Part shown: positions 45,545-52,157 of the stretch, piece by piece
Numbering within the stretch: position 1 is the stretch's first letter
How the letters are laid out: the number at the start of each line of letters is the position of its first letter
From: Candidatus Mediterraneibacter vanvlietii
Lineage (GTDB): Bacteria; Bacillota; Clostridia; Lachnospirales; Lachnospiraceae
Reading direction: 5' to 3'
NCBI GenBank assembly: GCA_019113645.1
Contig: DXGZ01000044.1
Span: 1-52,157, forward strand
DNA: 52,157 nt
Notes under the pieces: generated by a model
The model's input: only the letters and a program-made list of their open reading frames with translations
The model's database searches: none
What the model was told of the DNA's origin: nothing
Position numbers and translations under genes: made by a program

Positions 45545-46139
45545 ACTCTTCCTCCTCCCCTCTGTACTCATCGATCAGCGCATTGATATCCGCCGCTGTC
45601 ACATAGAGATTCACTGTGCTGTAAATATAGATCGGCGTGTCGTCTTCCACATCGCGAACCGCACCCGGCACATCAATAATCTGGTGCATCCGCATCAGAT
45701 AGAGTGCGTCCTTCCACTGCGCCTGAGTCAGTTTCTCTGTGATCAGATTCGTGTTCTTCCCATATTCACGGATTTCCTTCAGAGTTGTCAGCGGAGCATT
45801 CAGCCCTTCGCCCATGATCCGATCCCGGTAAATGAGTTTGACAAGAAGCAGGATCACCGTGCTCGTAAGGCTGAGTTTCTCCTGCGGCACATGTTCGCCC
45901 GCAATGCGGAACACATGCTCCTGCGCATCGTGAATCAGCTCGCATCCCAGCACCTCCACATAATCCGTGATAAAATTCCTGTGTCTTGCGCAGATCTCAT
46001 ACTGCGGATTATCCCTCGGCGTCAGTGTCGCCGGATCGTATTTCACCTGCAGGATGCACGTCTGGCGGAACAGCGCCTGTATGGTCTTTCTCACCTGCTC
46101 CGCCTCTGTCACTGTCAGTTCTTCCAGATATGTAAACAT
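45501..46139 (-). CDS. jetB: Wadjet subunit JetB (DUF4194)
   Basis: A 212-residue winged-helix protein of the DUF4194 type, equivalent to MukE/KITE subunits that bridge the SMC ATPase and the kleisin JetA. Conserved features include the ILQVKYDPATLTPRDNPQYE segment and an acidic C-terminal tail (EEEEYEAAEE). It lies 64 bases after jetA and overlaps jetC. Confidence 0.88.
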   Translation of the reverse strand: MFTYLEELTVTEAEQVRKTIQALFRQTCILQVKYDPATLTPRDNPQYEICARHRNFITDYVEVLGCELIHDAQEHVFRIAGEHVPQEKLSLTSTVILLLVKLIYRDRIMGEGLNAPLTTLKEIREYGKNTNLITEKLTQAQWKDALYLMRMHQIIDVPGAVRDVEDDTPIYIYSTVNLYVTAADINALIDEYRGEEEEYEAAEETLYTDTDQ

Positions 46140-46203
46140 AGATTCTTCCTTTCCCTGTTACTGCATCGCATATTTATACTGCACGTTCATCGTACTGCAA
46201 ATA

Positions 46204-47625
46204 TCATCCGTTCTTCGCATCGCTTCTCCCGCGGATGGTAAGCGCGGAATACCGGAATCCCGAACCGCTCTCCTGCTCTTCTCCCAGCTCGATCTCCCCG
46301 TTTCCATCCGCAGTCTCTGTCGCTTCCTGCCAGACGAAGAACAGTTTCTCCAGGTCTTCCACACTCTGCACCGTGTCCTTCGTGACCCGGAACACACCAT
46401 CCTTCTCATTCTTTCTCCGGAACTTCTCTATCTCCCGGTGTGTATACAGCGGTTTCAGGACAAAGGAATCCATCTCTTCTGCCCCCGTCTGTTCCTCTTC
46501 AGCCACAGCCTGCGGAGCGAAAGCCTCCTTTTCTCCTGATTTTCTCCGGTACAGACTGTCTGGCGTCATCAGCTGCCACGATGTGCTCATCCGGATCTTT
46601 TCAGCAAGCGCCTGAAGGATATCCTCTTTCACACGGCTTCTGTTCAGGAGGCTGACAAACGCAGTCGTCCGGTCATCTCCGTCTGCCCCTTCCTGCATGA
46701 TATAGCGGATCCTGGCTGCCGCCCGGCTGGCGAACACGGTTTTCTGTTCGATCAGCTTATTGTACCGCCTTTCAATCACATCCGACTGTCTCTCGATCCG
46801 GATGATGATATCCGCCGCCTCGGTGCAGAGCTGTATTGCGCGGACACACCGCACATACTGAGGGGTCCCCTCTTCCAGCTGTGTCAGCTCCCGTTCTTTT
46901 TTTCTTCTGCGCGCCTCATTTTCATCCAGGTTTTTCACAATCAGCTCCTTTACCGCCTCTTTATAACGGTAAAAACTGTCCGTTGTCGTGAGGATCGCAT
47001 ATTTCCTGCTGTCACTGTTGTTGATCTCTTTGACAAGCACATCCTGAATCCCTTTGAAATCCTTCTGCCTGGAAAGCTCATCGAAATACTCTCTCATGCC
47101 GTCCTGCATATTCACAAGCATGCGCACCAGCCTTCTGGACGCGTTGAGAGCGCTTTTCAGAATCTCGTTATTCTTCTCCGTATCCACGCTGTATGTATAC
47201 AGATGGCTGTAAATCGCCAGAACACTCTCACGCTCCTGACTGTCGCTCTCATCCATCAGCCGGACAAAAAGCTCCACATACATCTGGCTGTATTCAGGGA
47301 ATGTCACAACATAGCTGTTCAGCGTCTCGTCGTAGTCCTGCTTAAGCCATCCCCAGTCCTCAAAATGCTTCAGGCAGACCGAAGCCATGTTTGATCGGGT
47401 GAGGAAGACGCCTTCCTCATCGTAATTTTCACCGTCCCAGAGGATTGTCGTTGAAGCAATCTTTTCATTAATCACAGCGCGGCATTCCTTTTCCGTAAGT
47501 CCGAGGACAGAGTAGGACTGTTCCATGGCATTATAGATCGCCACAAGAAAAGCCATGTAGTACTCTGTATATTTACTTGTAAATAATTTGTAGAATTCAT
47601 GGGGGATTCTGGTGATCAGACTCAT
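46204..47625 (-). CDS. jetA: Wadjet subunit JetA (DUF5716, kleisin-like)
   Basis: A 473-residue kleisin-like protein. The start MSLITRIPHEFYKLF followed by TEYYMAFLVAIY is the pattern I associate with the JetA DUF5716 family, unlike the DUF3375 JetA of type I systems, so this looks like a type II or III Wadjet. It links JetB and JetC into a dimeric loop-extruding complex. AGGAGA precedes the ATG. It is the first gene of the operon and has its own promoter. Confidence 0.88.
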   Translation of the reverse strand: MSLITRIPHEFYKLFTSKYTEYYMAFLVAIYNAMEQSYSVLGLTEKECRAVINEKIASTTILWDGENYDEEGVFLTRSNMASVCLKHFEDWGWLKQDYDETLNSYVVTFPEYSQMYVELFVRLMDESDSQERESVLAIYSHLYTYSVDTEKNNEILKSALNASRRLVRMLVNMQDGMREYFDELSRQKDFKGIQDVLVKEINNSDSRKYAILTTTDSFYRYKEAVKELIVKNLDENEARRRKKERELTQLEEGTPQYVRCVRAIQLCTEAADIIIRIERQSDVIERRYNKLIEQKTVFASRAAARIRYIMQEGADGDDRTTAFVSLLNRSRVKEDILQALAEKIRMSTSWQLMTPDSLYRRKSGEKEAFAPQAVAEEEQTGAEEMDSFVLKPLYTHREIEKFRRKNEKDGVFRVTKDTVQSVEDLEKLFFVWQEATETADGNGEIELGEEQESGSGFRYSALTIRGRSDAKNG

Positions 47626-47721
47626 GTTGTTCTCCTGTCATATCCTGTAAGGCAAATGGCCGGCAGGCTGCTGCCGGACCGTTCCGCCGTTGTTCTAAAA
47701 GGTATTAAACCAAGTGTTCAC

Positions 47722-47751
47722 AGTATACCACGCGGGCGGCGAATGTGTAAA
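47722..47751 (-). promoter_or_regulatory. Promoter of jetABCD
   Basis: The minus strand shows TTTACA (47746-47751) and TATACT (47722-47727) with an 18-base spacer, about 100 bases before jetA. The leader contains a 7-bp GC-rich hairpin (47660-47677). Confidence 0.75.
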
Positions 47752-47774
47752 GTTTGCGCACAACCGCAGTAAAC

Positions 47775-47822
47775 AAAACAGGCTCCTGCAGGAAAATCAC
47801 ATTTCCTACAGAAACCTGTTTT
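47775..47822 (-). terminator. Terminator after rplA
   Basis: A long, imperfect stem (outer AAAACAGG, 47775-47782, with 47815-47822) is followed by GTTT on the minus strand. It closes the rpmG-secE-nusG-rplK-rplA transcript before the Wadjet promoter. Confidence 0.75.
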
Positions 47823-47845
47823 TATTACTCTTTATTCATTTCAAA

Positions 47846-48538
47846 CTATGCAAGCTTTGTCGGGTTAACCTTCACACCCGGGCCCATTGTAGATGTAAGA
47901 GTGATGCTCTTCAGGTACTGGCCCTTAACTGCTGCCGGTCTCGCCTTGTTGATTGCATCGATAAGCGTCTGGAAGTTGTCCGCTAACTGCTCTTCAGTAA
48001 AGGAAGCTTTACCGATCGGCACATGGATAATGTTTGTCTTGTCAAGTCTGTACTCGATCTTACCGGCTTTGATATCGTTGATGGCTTTTGTTACATCCAT
48101 CGTAACTGTTCCGGCTTTCGGGTTCGGCATAAGACCCTTCGGTCCGAGTACACGTCCGAGACGTCCAACTACACCCATCATATCCGGTGTTGCAACTACA
48201 ACATCGAAATCCAGCCATCCTTCATTCTGGATCTTCGGGATCAGGTCATCTCCGCCTACGAAATCAGCTCCTGCTGCTTTTGCTTCCTCTGCTTTTGCGT
48301 CTTTTGCAAATACAAGGATGCGAACCTTCTTACCTGTTCCGTGCGGAAGTACAACCGCACCACGGATCTGCTGGTCTGCATGACGTCCGTCACATCCTGT
48401 TCTGATGTGAGCCTCGATTGTCTCGTCAAACTTTGCTACTGCTGCTTTTTTCACTAATGCGACTGCTTCTTCTTTGTCATAGAGGTTTCCTCTCTCGATC
48501 AGTTTCGCAGCCTCGATATATTTCTTTCCTCGTTTCAT
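47846..48538 (-). CDS. rplA: Ribosomal protein L1
   Basis: A 230-residue protein of the L1 stalk and translational repressor of its own operon. It begins [13 protein letters not shown] and contains [21 protein letters not shown]. Start follows AAGGAGG. The leader between rplK and rplA repeats that between nusG and rplK. Confidence 0.98.
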   Translation of the reverse strand: MKRGKKYIEAAKLIERGNLYDKEEAVALVKKAAVAKFDETIEAHIRTGCDGRHADQQIRGAVVLPHGTGKKVRILVFAKDAKAEEAKAAGADFVGGDDLIPKIQNEGWLDFDVVVATPDMMGVVGRLGRVLGPKGLMPNPKAGTVTMDVTKAINDIKAGKIEYRLDKTNIIHVPIGKASFTEEQLADNFQTLIDAINKARPAAVKGQYLKSITLTSTMGPGVKVNPTKLA

Positions 48539-48548
48539 TTTACAATAA

Positions 48549-48586
48549 CCTCCTTGTGGTATTGGCGGGAACGTGCCCCTCCCACT
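48549..48586 (-). promoter_or_regulatory. Leader repeat before rplA
   Basis: A 38-base stretch nearly identical to 49045-49083, ending at the ribosome binding site of rplA. In RNA it starts GTGGGAGGGGCA and ends CCAATACCACAAGGAGG and can form a short hairpin. It may be an L1-binding autoregulatory site. Confidence 0.5.
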
Positions 48587-48609
48587 TGTTTACATGCTTC
48601 TAAAGTGCT

Positions 48610-49035
48610 CTACTCCTCTACAACGACACCCATGGAACGGCATGTTCCCGCTACCATGCTCATAGCAGCCTCTACTGTTGCCGCATTCAGGTCAGGCATC
48701 TTCATCTCTGCGATTTCCTGAAGCTGAGCCTTTGTGATTGTTGCCACTTTGTTCTTGTTCGGCACGCCTGATCCGGACTGGATCTTGCAGGCTTTCTTGA
48801 TCAGAACTGCTGCCGGCGGTGTCTTTGTGATGAAGCTGAAGCTTCTGTCATTGTATACTGTGATAACAACCGGGATAATCAGGTCGCCCTGATCTGCTGT
48901 TCTGGCATTGAACTGTTTTGTAAACTCAACGATATTTACACCGTGCTGTCCAAGTGCAGGACCAACCGGTGGTGCCGGAGTTGCCTTTCCGGCAGGAATC
49001 TGTAATTTGATATAACCTTCTACTTTTTTTGCCAT
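48610..49035 (-). CDS. rplK: Ribosomal protein L11
   Basis: A 141-residue protein of the GTPase-associated centre with [20 protein letters not shown] at its N-terminus. ATG at 49035 is preferred to an upstream TTG at 49041, since AAGGAGG then has normal spacing. Confidence 0.98.
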   Translation of the reverse strand: MAKKVEGYIKLQIPAGKATPAPPVGPALGQHGVNIVEFTKQFNARTADQGDLIIPVVITVYNDRSFSFITKTPPAAVLIKKACKIQSGSGVPNKNKVATITKAQLQEIAEMKMPDLNAATVEAAMSMVAGTCRSMGVVVEE

Positions 49036-49044
49036 TTTCAATTA

Positions 49045-49083
49045 CCTCCTTGTGGTATTGGCGGGGCGATGCCCCTCCCACTC
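49045..49083 (-). promoter_or_regulatory. Leader repeat before rplK
   Basis: Near-duplicate of 48549-48586, located right after the nusG stop and ending at the rplK ribosome binding site. Its hairpin GGGGC-atc-GCCCC is perfect, while the other copy has GGGG with TCCC. Confidence 0.5.
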
Positions 49084-49087
49084 ATCT

Positions 49088-49606
49088 TTAATCCATTTTC
49101 TTCACTTCTGAAAAACCAAGTTCAACCGGAGTCTCGCGGCCAAACAGCTCTACATTGATAGACAGGCTCTTCTTCTGCTCATTCATGCTCTGAATGACAC
49201 CGACAGTGCCTTCCCATGCCCCGCTTAAGACAACAACCGTATCGCCCACTCCAAAGTTGACGATAACGTTATCTTTCTTGATGCCGAGATTTTCCATCTC
49301 GCTCTCTTCCAGCGGAACCGGCTTTGATCCCGGTCCGACGAACCCTGTAACGCCGCGGGTATTTCTCACGACATACCATGTATCGTCATTCATGATCATG
49401 TGGATCATCACATATCCCGGGAACATCTTGCGCTGTACTGCTTTCTGGACACCATTTCGAAGCTCTGTCACTTCCTCCATGGGAACCCGGACTTCAAGGA
49501 TCTGGTCTTCCAGATGGCGGTTCTCGATCGTCTTGTCAATGTTCGCCTTTACTTTGTTTTCATACCCCGAATAAGTATGAACTACATACCATTTTGCCTC
49601 TGACAT
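49088..49606 (-). CDS. nusG: Transcription termination/antitermination protein NusG
   Basis: A 172-residue factor with the NGN domain (KWYVVHTYSGYENKV start, FPGYVMIHM segment) and a C-terminal KOW domain (GDTVVVLSGAWEGTVG). It binds RNA polymerase and couples it to Rho or the ribosome. It follows secE by 25 bases. Confidence 0.98.
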   Translation of the reverse strand: MSEAKWYVVHTYSGYENKVKANIDKTIENRHLEDQILEVRVPMEEVTELRNGVQKAVQRKMFPGYVMIHMIMNDDTWYVVRNTRGVTGFVGPGSKPVPLEESEMENLGIKKDNVIVNFGVGDTVVVLSGAWEGTVGVIQSMNEQKKSLSINVELFGRETPVELGFSEVKKMD

Positions 49607-49631
49607 AAAATCACCTTTCTGCTGCGGTCAA

Positions 49632-49829
49632 CTATCGTACCAGTAAGTCAATTCCATATCTCAGAATTACATCGACAACCGCAATGACAATCCCGAGAAT
49701 GACGGAAACGGCAACTACTGCCGTAGTCTGTCTTGCAAGTGTTTTCTTGTCTGGCCAGATGATCTTCTTAAACTCTGCCTGAAGCCCTTTGAACCAGCTC
49801 TTCTTCTGAGTTCTTGTTTTTTCACTCAT
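49632..49829 (-). CDS. secE: Preprotein translocase subunit SecE
   Basis: A 65-residue single-helix subunit of SecYEG. The KIIWPDKKTLARQT motif precedes the one membrane helix. ATG 49829 is preferred to a GTG at 49838, which would abut the ribosome binding site. Confidence 0.95.
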   Translation of the reverse strand: MSEKTRTQKKSWFKGLQAEFKKIIWPDKKTLARQTTAVVAVSVILGIVIAVVDVILRYGIDLLVR

Positions 49830-49851
49830 CTTGTCCACTTCCTTCCGACGA

Positions 49852-50001
49852 CTACTTTGTTTCCTTGTGCATCGTGTGTGATTTGCAGAATCTGCAGTAC
49901 TTCTTGGTCTCCATGCGTTCCGGATGAGCTTTCTTATCCTTTGTCATGTTGTAGTTACGGTGTTTGCACTCCGTACACTCCAGCGTAATTCTTGTGCGCA
50001 C
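49852..50001 (-). CDS. rpmG: Ribosomal protein L33
   Basis: A 49-residue zinc-type L33 with two CxxC pairs (CTEC and CRFC) and the typical [11 protein letters not shown] start and HKETK end. It initiates at GTG (50001) after GAGGTGG. It is the first gene of the secE-nusG-L11-L1 transcript. Confidence 0.95.
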   Translation of the reverse strand: MRTRITLECTECKHRNYNMTKDKKAHPERMETKKYCRFCKSHTMHKETK

Positions 50002-50103
50002 AACTTCCACCTCGCTTTTTTCTTATTCACTACGTGTTACTGATGGTTGCGAAGCCATCGATTTTTAGGCATAAAAAAAAGACCTACTTCCATTCGCCGT
50101 AGT

Positions 50104-50133
50104 AGTATACCACGGCATATGGATGTAAGTCAA
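50104..50133 (-). promoter_or_regulatory. Promoter of rpmG-secE-nusG-rplKA
   Basis: The minus strand has TTGACT (50128-50133) and TATACT (50104-50109) with an 18-base spacer, followed by about 100 bases of leader. Confidence 0.8.
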
Positions 50134-50162
50134 GATCTTCACATAATTTTTCGATAAATCAG

Positions 50163-50325
50163 GTAACAGTTCAGCCGCGCCATTCGGAAAACCGCACTTG
50201 CGTGCTTACTGCGGCTGCGCCGTTATTTTCCTCATATACAGGCGCTCAGCCCATGGAACTGCCCGGTCGAAAAATCATGCGAGCATGATTTTCTCTCACG
50301 AACAGTCCCATGGCTGAACTGTTAC
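50163..50325. repeat. 163-bp palindromic element (second family)
   Basis: Perfect 14-bp terminal inverted repeats (GTAACAGTTCAGCC at 50163-50176, complement at 50312-50325) enclose an internal hairpin AAAATCATGC/GCATGATTTT (50271-50280 with 50283-50292) and nested CCATGG-containing arms. No coding frame. It ends five bases from the stop of the AI-2E gene. A shorter relative is at 9865-9930. Confidence 0.7.
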
Positions 50326-50330
50326 GTAAA

Positions 50331-51545
50331 TCATTTTTCAGCCGCCGCCTCTTCATCCTCTGCTTTTTCGGCTTCATCTCTCACCACCTGTCCAGTCCGG
50401 ATATCACGGTGCTTGCGTTTGAGTCTTTTATACACGCTGGCTCTGAACAGCGTATAGACCACAGAGACAATCGGAATAAAGATCAGCATTCCGACAATTC
50501 CCATCAGATTGCCGCCGATCGTCACTGCTGCCAGCACCCAGATCGATGGAAGCCCCACAGAGCTTCCCACAACCTTCGGGTAAATCAGGTTCCCTTCAAT
50601 CTGCTGAAGGACAAGGAATACGATAACAAATATCAATGCCTTGACCGGATCCACCATCAGGATAAGGAACGCGCCTACCACACAGCCGATAAATGCACCG
50701 AAAATCGGGATCAGCGCGGTAAATGCGATCAGCACGCCGACCAGCAGTGCATAAGGCATACGGATAATCGTCATCACAACGAAGAACATACAGCCGAGAA
50801 TCAGCGCTTCTACACACTGCCCCGTAAGAAAACTGGAAAATGATTTAGCAGTCAGCGAGCACACTTCCAGACACCATTCCACCCGCTTCTCGGACAGAAA
50901 CGCATACATCACTTTTATCACCTGTACGCGCAGCTTCTCTTTCTGCAGAAGTACATAACACGCGAATACAAACGCGATTACAAATGTGGCAACCCCGCTC
51001 ACAATCGATCCGATCGCAGACACTGTTGAATTCAGCATATTGCCTGCACCGTTCTGGAAAAACGCGACTGCCTGGTTCACCAGATTGCCAACATTCAGAT
51101 TCAGCCCATTGAGCCATGCCTGTATCTCACGGTTGTCCGTAAACAGCTTCTCCAGGAAACGCTGTGCTTCCGGAACAAAATCACTAATCGTCCTTCCAAG
51201 GGAAATAATCGTTGTTGTCAGTTCCGGGATCACGACGAACATAACAAGAACTACAACGCCGATCACAATGGCAATAGTCAGAACAAGACTGACCGGTCTC
51301 GCGATCCTCTTAGCAACTTTCTTTTCTTTCAAATGCCTGTTCCCAAATATCTTTTCCTCCAGAAAACTCATAGGCACATTCAGCACAAACGCAATCGCGC
51401 CCCCAAGCAGGAACGGAAAGACAATCCCGAATCCAAAACGGATCCATTCAAATATAAGCGCGTAATTCCACAGTGCGATCAGGATAACAATTGTAAAGAG
51501 AATCAATTCTCGTAATTTTCTGATACTGTCTTTGTCGAAATTCAT
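50331..51545 (-). CDS. AI-2E (PerM/YdbI) family membrane transporter
   Basis: A 404-residue permease with about eight hydrophobic segments. It has the family signature in the C-terminal half (around QQIEGNLIYPKVVGSSVGLP and WVLAAVTIGGNLMGIVGM). Members export diverse solutes, and the autoinducer-2 name does not prove function. An acidic and basic cytosolic tail follows the last helix. The start near 51545 gives MNFDKDSIRKL. Confidence 0.9.
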   Translation of the reverse strand: MNFDKDSIRKLRELILFTIVILIALWNYALIFEWIRFGFGIVFPFLLGGAIAFVLNVPMSFLEEKIFGNRHLKEKKVAKRIARPVSLVLTIAIVIGVVVLVMFVVIPELTTTIISLGRTISDFVPEAQRFLEKLFTDNREIQAWLNGLNLNVGNLVNQAVAFFQNGAGNMLNSTVSAIGSIVSGVATFVIAFVFACYVLLQKEKLRVQVIKVMYAFLSEKRVEWCLEVCSLTAKSFSSFLTGQCVEALILGCMFFVVMTIIRMPYALLVGVLIAFTALIPIFGAFIGCVVGAFLILMVDPVKALIFVIVFLVLQQIEGNLIYPKVVGSSVGLPSIWVLAAVTIGGNLMGIVGMLIFIPIVSVVYTLFRASVYKRLKRKHRDIRTGQVVRDEAEKAEDEEAAAEK

Positions 51546-51636
51546 AACTCCTCCAAATATTCCATAATATTCTTCCCCATTCTAACACGTGTTATCCCGT
51601 TCAACAAGGCAGGGGCGGAAATCTTTAGAATTTACC

Positions 51637-52040
51637 GCTATTTTGTTCACCAGCTTCTTTGGCTAAACATCCGAAAACAGAGAGTGTTTGCAAGACGTAC
51701 TCTGCAGAGATGGAGGATATGTTCGGGGTTCCGCTCCGGGCGCTAAGGAAAACTAACGGTTCCGTGCATAGACAAAAAGCAGGGCTGACAATGAGCAACT
51801 CACCTTCGGCTCAAACAATCTCATTGTCAGCCCTAAAGTCCCTGCCCGGTCCCGCAACTTTTCCTAACCGCCCTCCGAAGTCACCCCGCCCACATCCTCC
51901 ATCTCCGCAGAAAGGTACTTGCAATAGGGTTCTGTTTTCTGGTCTATCCAAAAAGGAAGTTAGTAACAATATAGCTGTTAGAACCAAAGGCGCGGCCGGA
52001 GAGTCTTACAAGTTGTAATCTCTTCCAGCCGCGCCGTTTT
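51637..52040. repeat. Half copy D of the hairpin element
   Basis: Matches the left half of elements A and B: terminal repeat GCTATTTTGTTCAC at 51637, hairpin 51702-51910 with the loop GAGCAACTC...GCTCAAACAATCTC, and the GC-rich central hairpin (51989-52035). The right half is absent, and similarity stops soon after. Stems again differ from other copies in a compensated way. It occupies most of the gene-free stretch 51546-52157. Confidence 0.8.
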
Positions 52041-52096
52041 GCATGGGCAATGTGTATTTATTCCCGGAGCATTATTGAAAGCGTCTCAGAACAAAA

Positions 52097-52157
52097 ATGA
52101 GGAGTCAGGGGAAGGGTGGAGATTTCCGAAGGAAATACTACCCGACCTTGATTCCTC
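52097..52157 (-). terminator. Candidate terminator at the window edge
   Basis: The minus strand from 52157 begins GAGGAATCAAGG and folds back on CCCTGACTCCTC with an inner GGAAAT/ATTTCC stem, then ATTTTTG. It could end a minus-strand gene lying to the right of the window, or belong to a longer structured RNA. Confidence 0.4.

Overview
The window reads as a chromosomal segment of a spore-former-related Clostridia bacterium, most likely Lachnospiraceae. Support: moderate GC, strong AGGAGG ribosome binding sites, spoVG, a GlgC/GlgD pair, a DnaD/DnaI-type helicase-loading pair, and the Firmicute-style rpmG-secE-nusG-rplK-rplA / rplJ-rplL / rpoB-rpoC cluster. Species was not determined; no search could be run.

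Layout, left to right. 1-104: 3' end of a tRNA and its terminator. 180-8224 (+): brnQ, hom, a MarR regulator, then a tight thyA-folA-znuA-znuC-znuB run and a YhhN-like membrane protein. 8207-8985: a complete copy (A) of a large non-coding hairpin element. 9080-11534 (+): a PRiA4_ORF3-type zinc-finger protein and an AAA-ATPase/PD-(D/E)XK protein. 11555-16763 (+): a two-component system and an ABC exporter with a 916-residue FtsX-type permease. 16746-17522: second complete element (B). 17530-20009 (-): telA-like and xpaC-like genes. 20206-20934 (+): an RluA-type pseudouridine synthase. 21071-23879 (-): spoVG, glgD, glgC. 24099-31255 (+): murC, a DnaA-box array, dnaD-like, dnaI-like, a long PRPP synthetase, a KdpD/KdpE-like pair and a 47-residue membrane protein. 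31365-40329 (-): rpoC, rpoB, rplL, rplJ with its L10 leader. 40550-40902: half element C. 40821-47625 (-): a complete Wadjet anti-plasmid operon jetABCD. 47846-50001 (-): rplA, rplK, nusG, secE, rpmG. 50163-50325: a second, small palindromic element. 50331-51545 (-): an AI-2E-type permease. 51637 to the end: half element D and a terminal hairpin.

The most unusual content is a repeat family present as two complete (about 778 bp) and two half copies. Each half is a 207-211 nt long-stem hairpin with a nearly invariant loop. The stem sequences differ between copies, but both sides change together. The two halves are inverted relative to each other, are joined by a GC-rich central hairpin, and are bounded by 19-bp terminal inverted repeats. 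In the two complete copies the left terminal repeat carries stop codons in all three frames and ends two unrelated genes with the same residues, SYLVD. In half copy C, jetD reads 27 codons into the element. A Wadjet defence operon also splits the normally contiguous L11/L1 and L10/L12 ribosomal cluster. Other points of note are a regular DnaA-box array before the helicase-loader genes and a duplicated leader in front of rplK and rplA.
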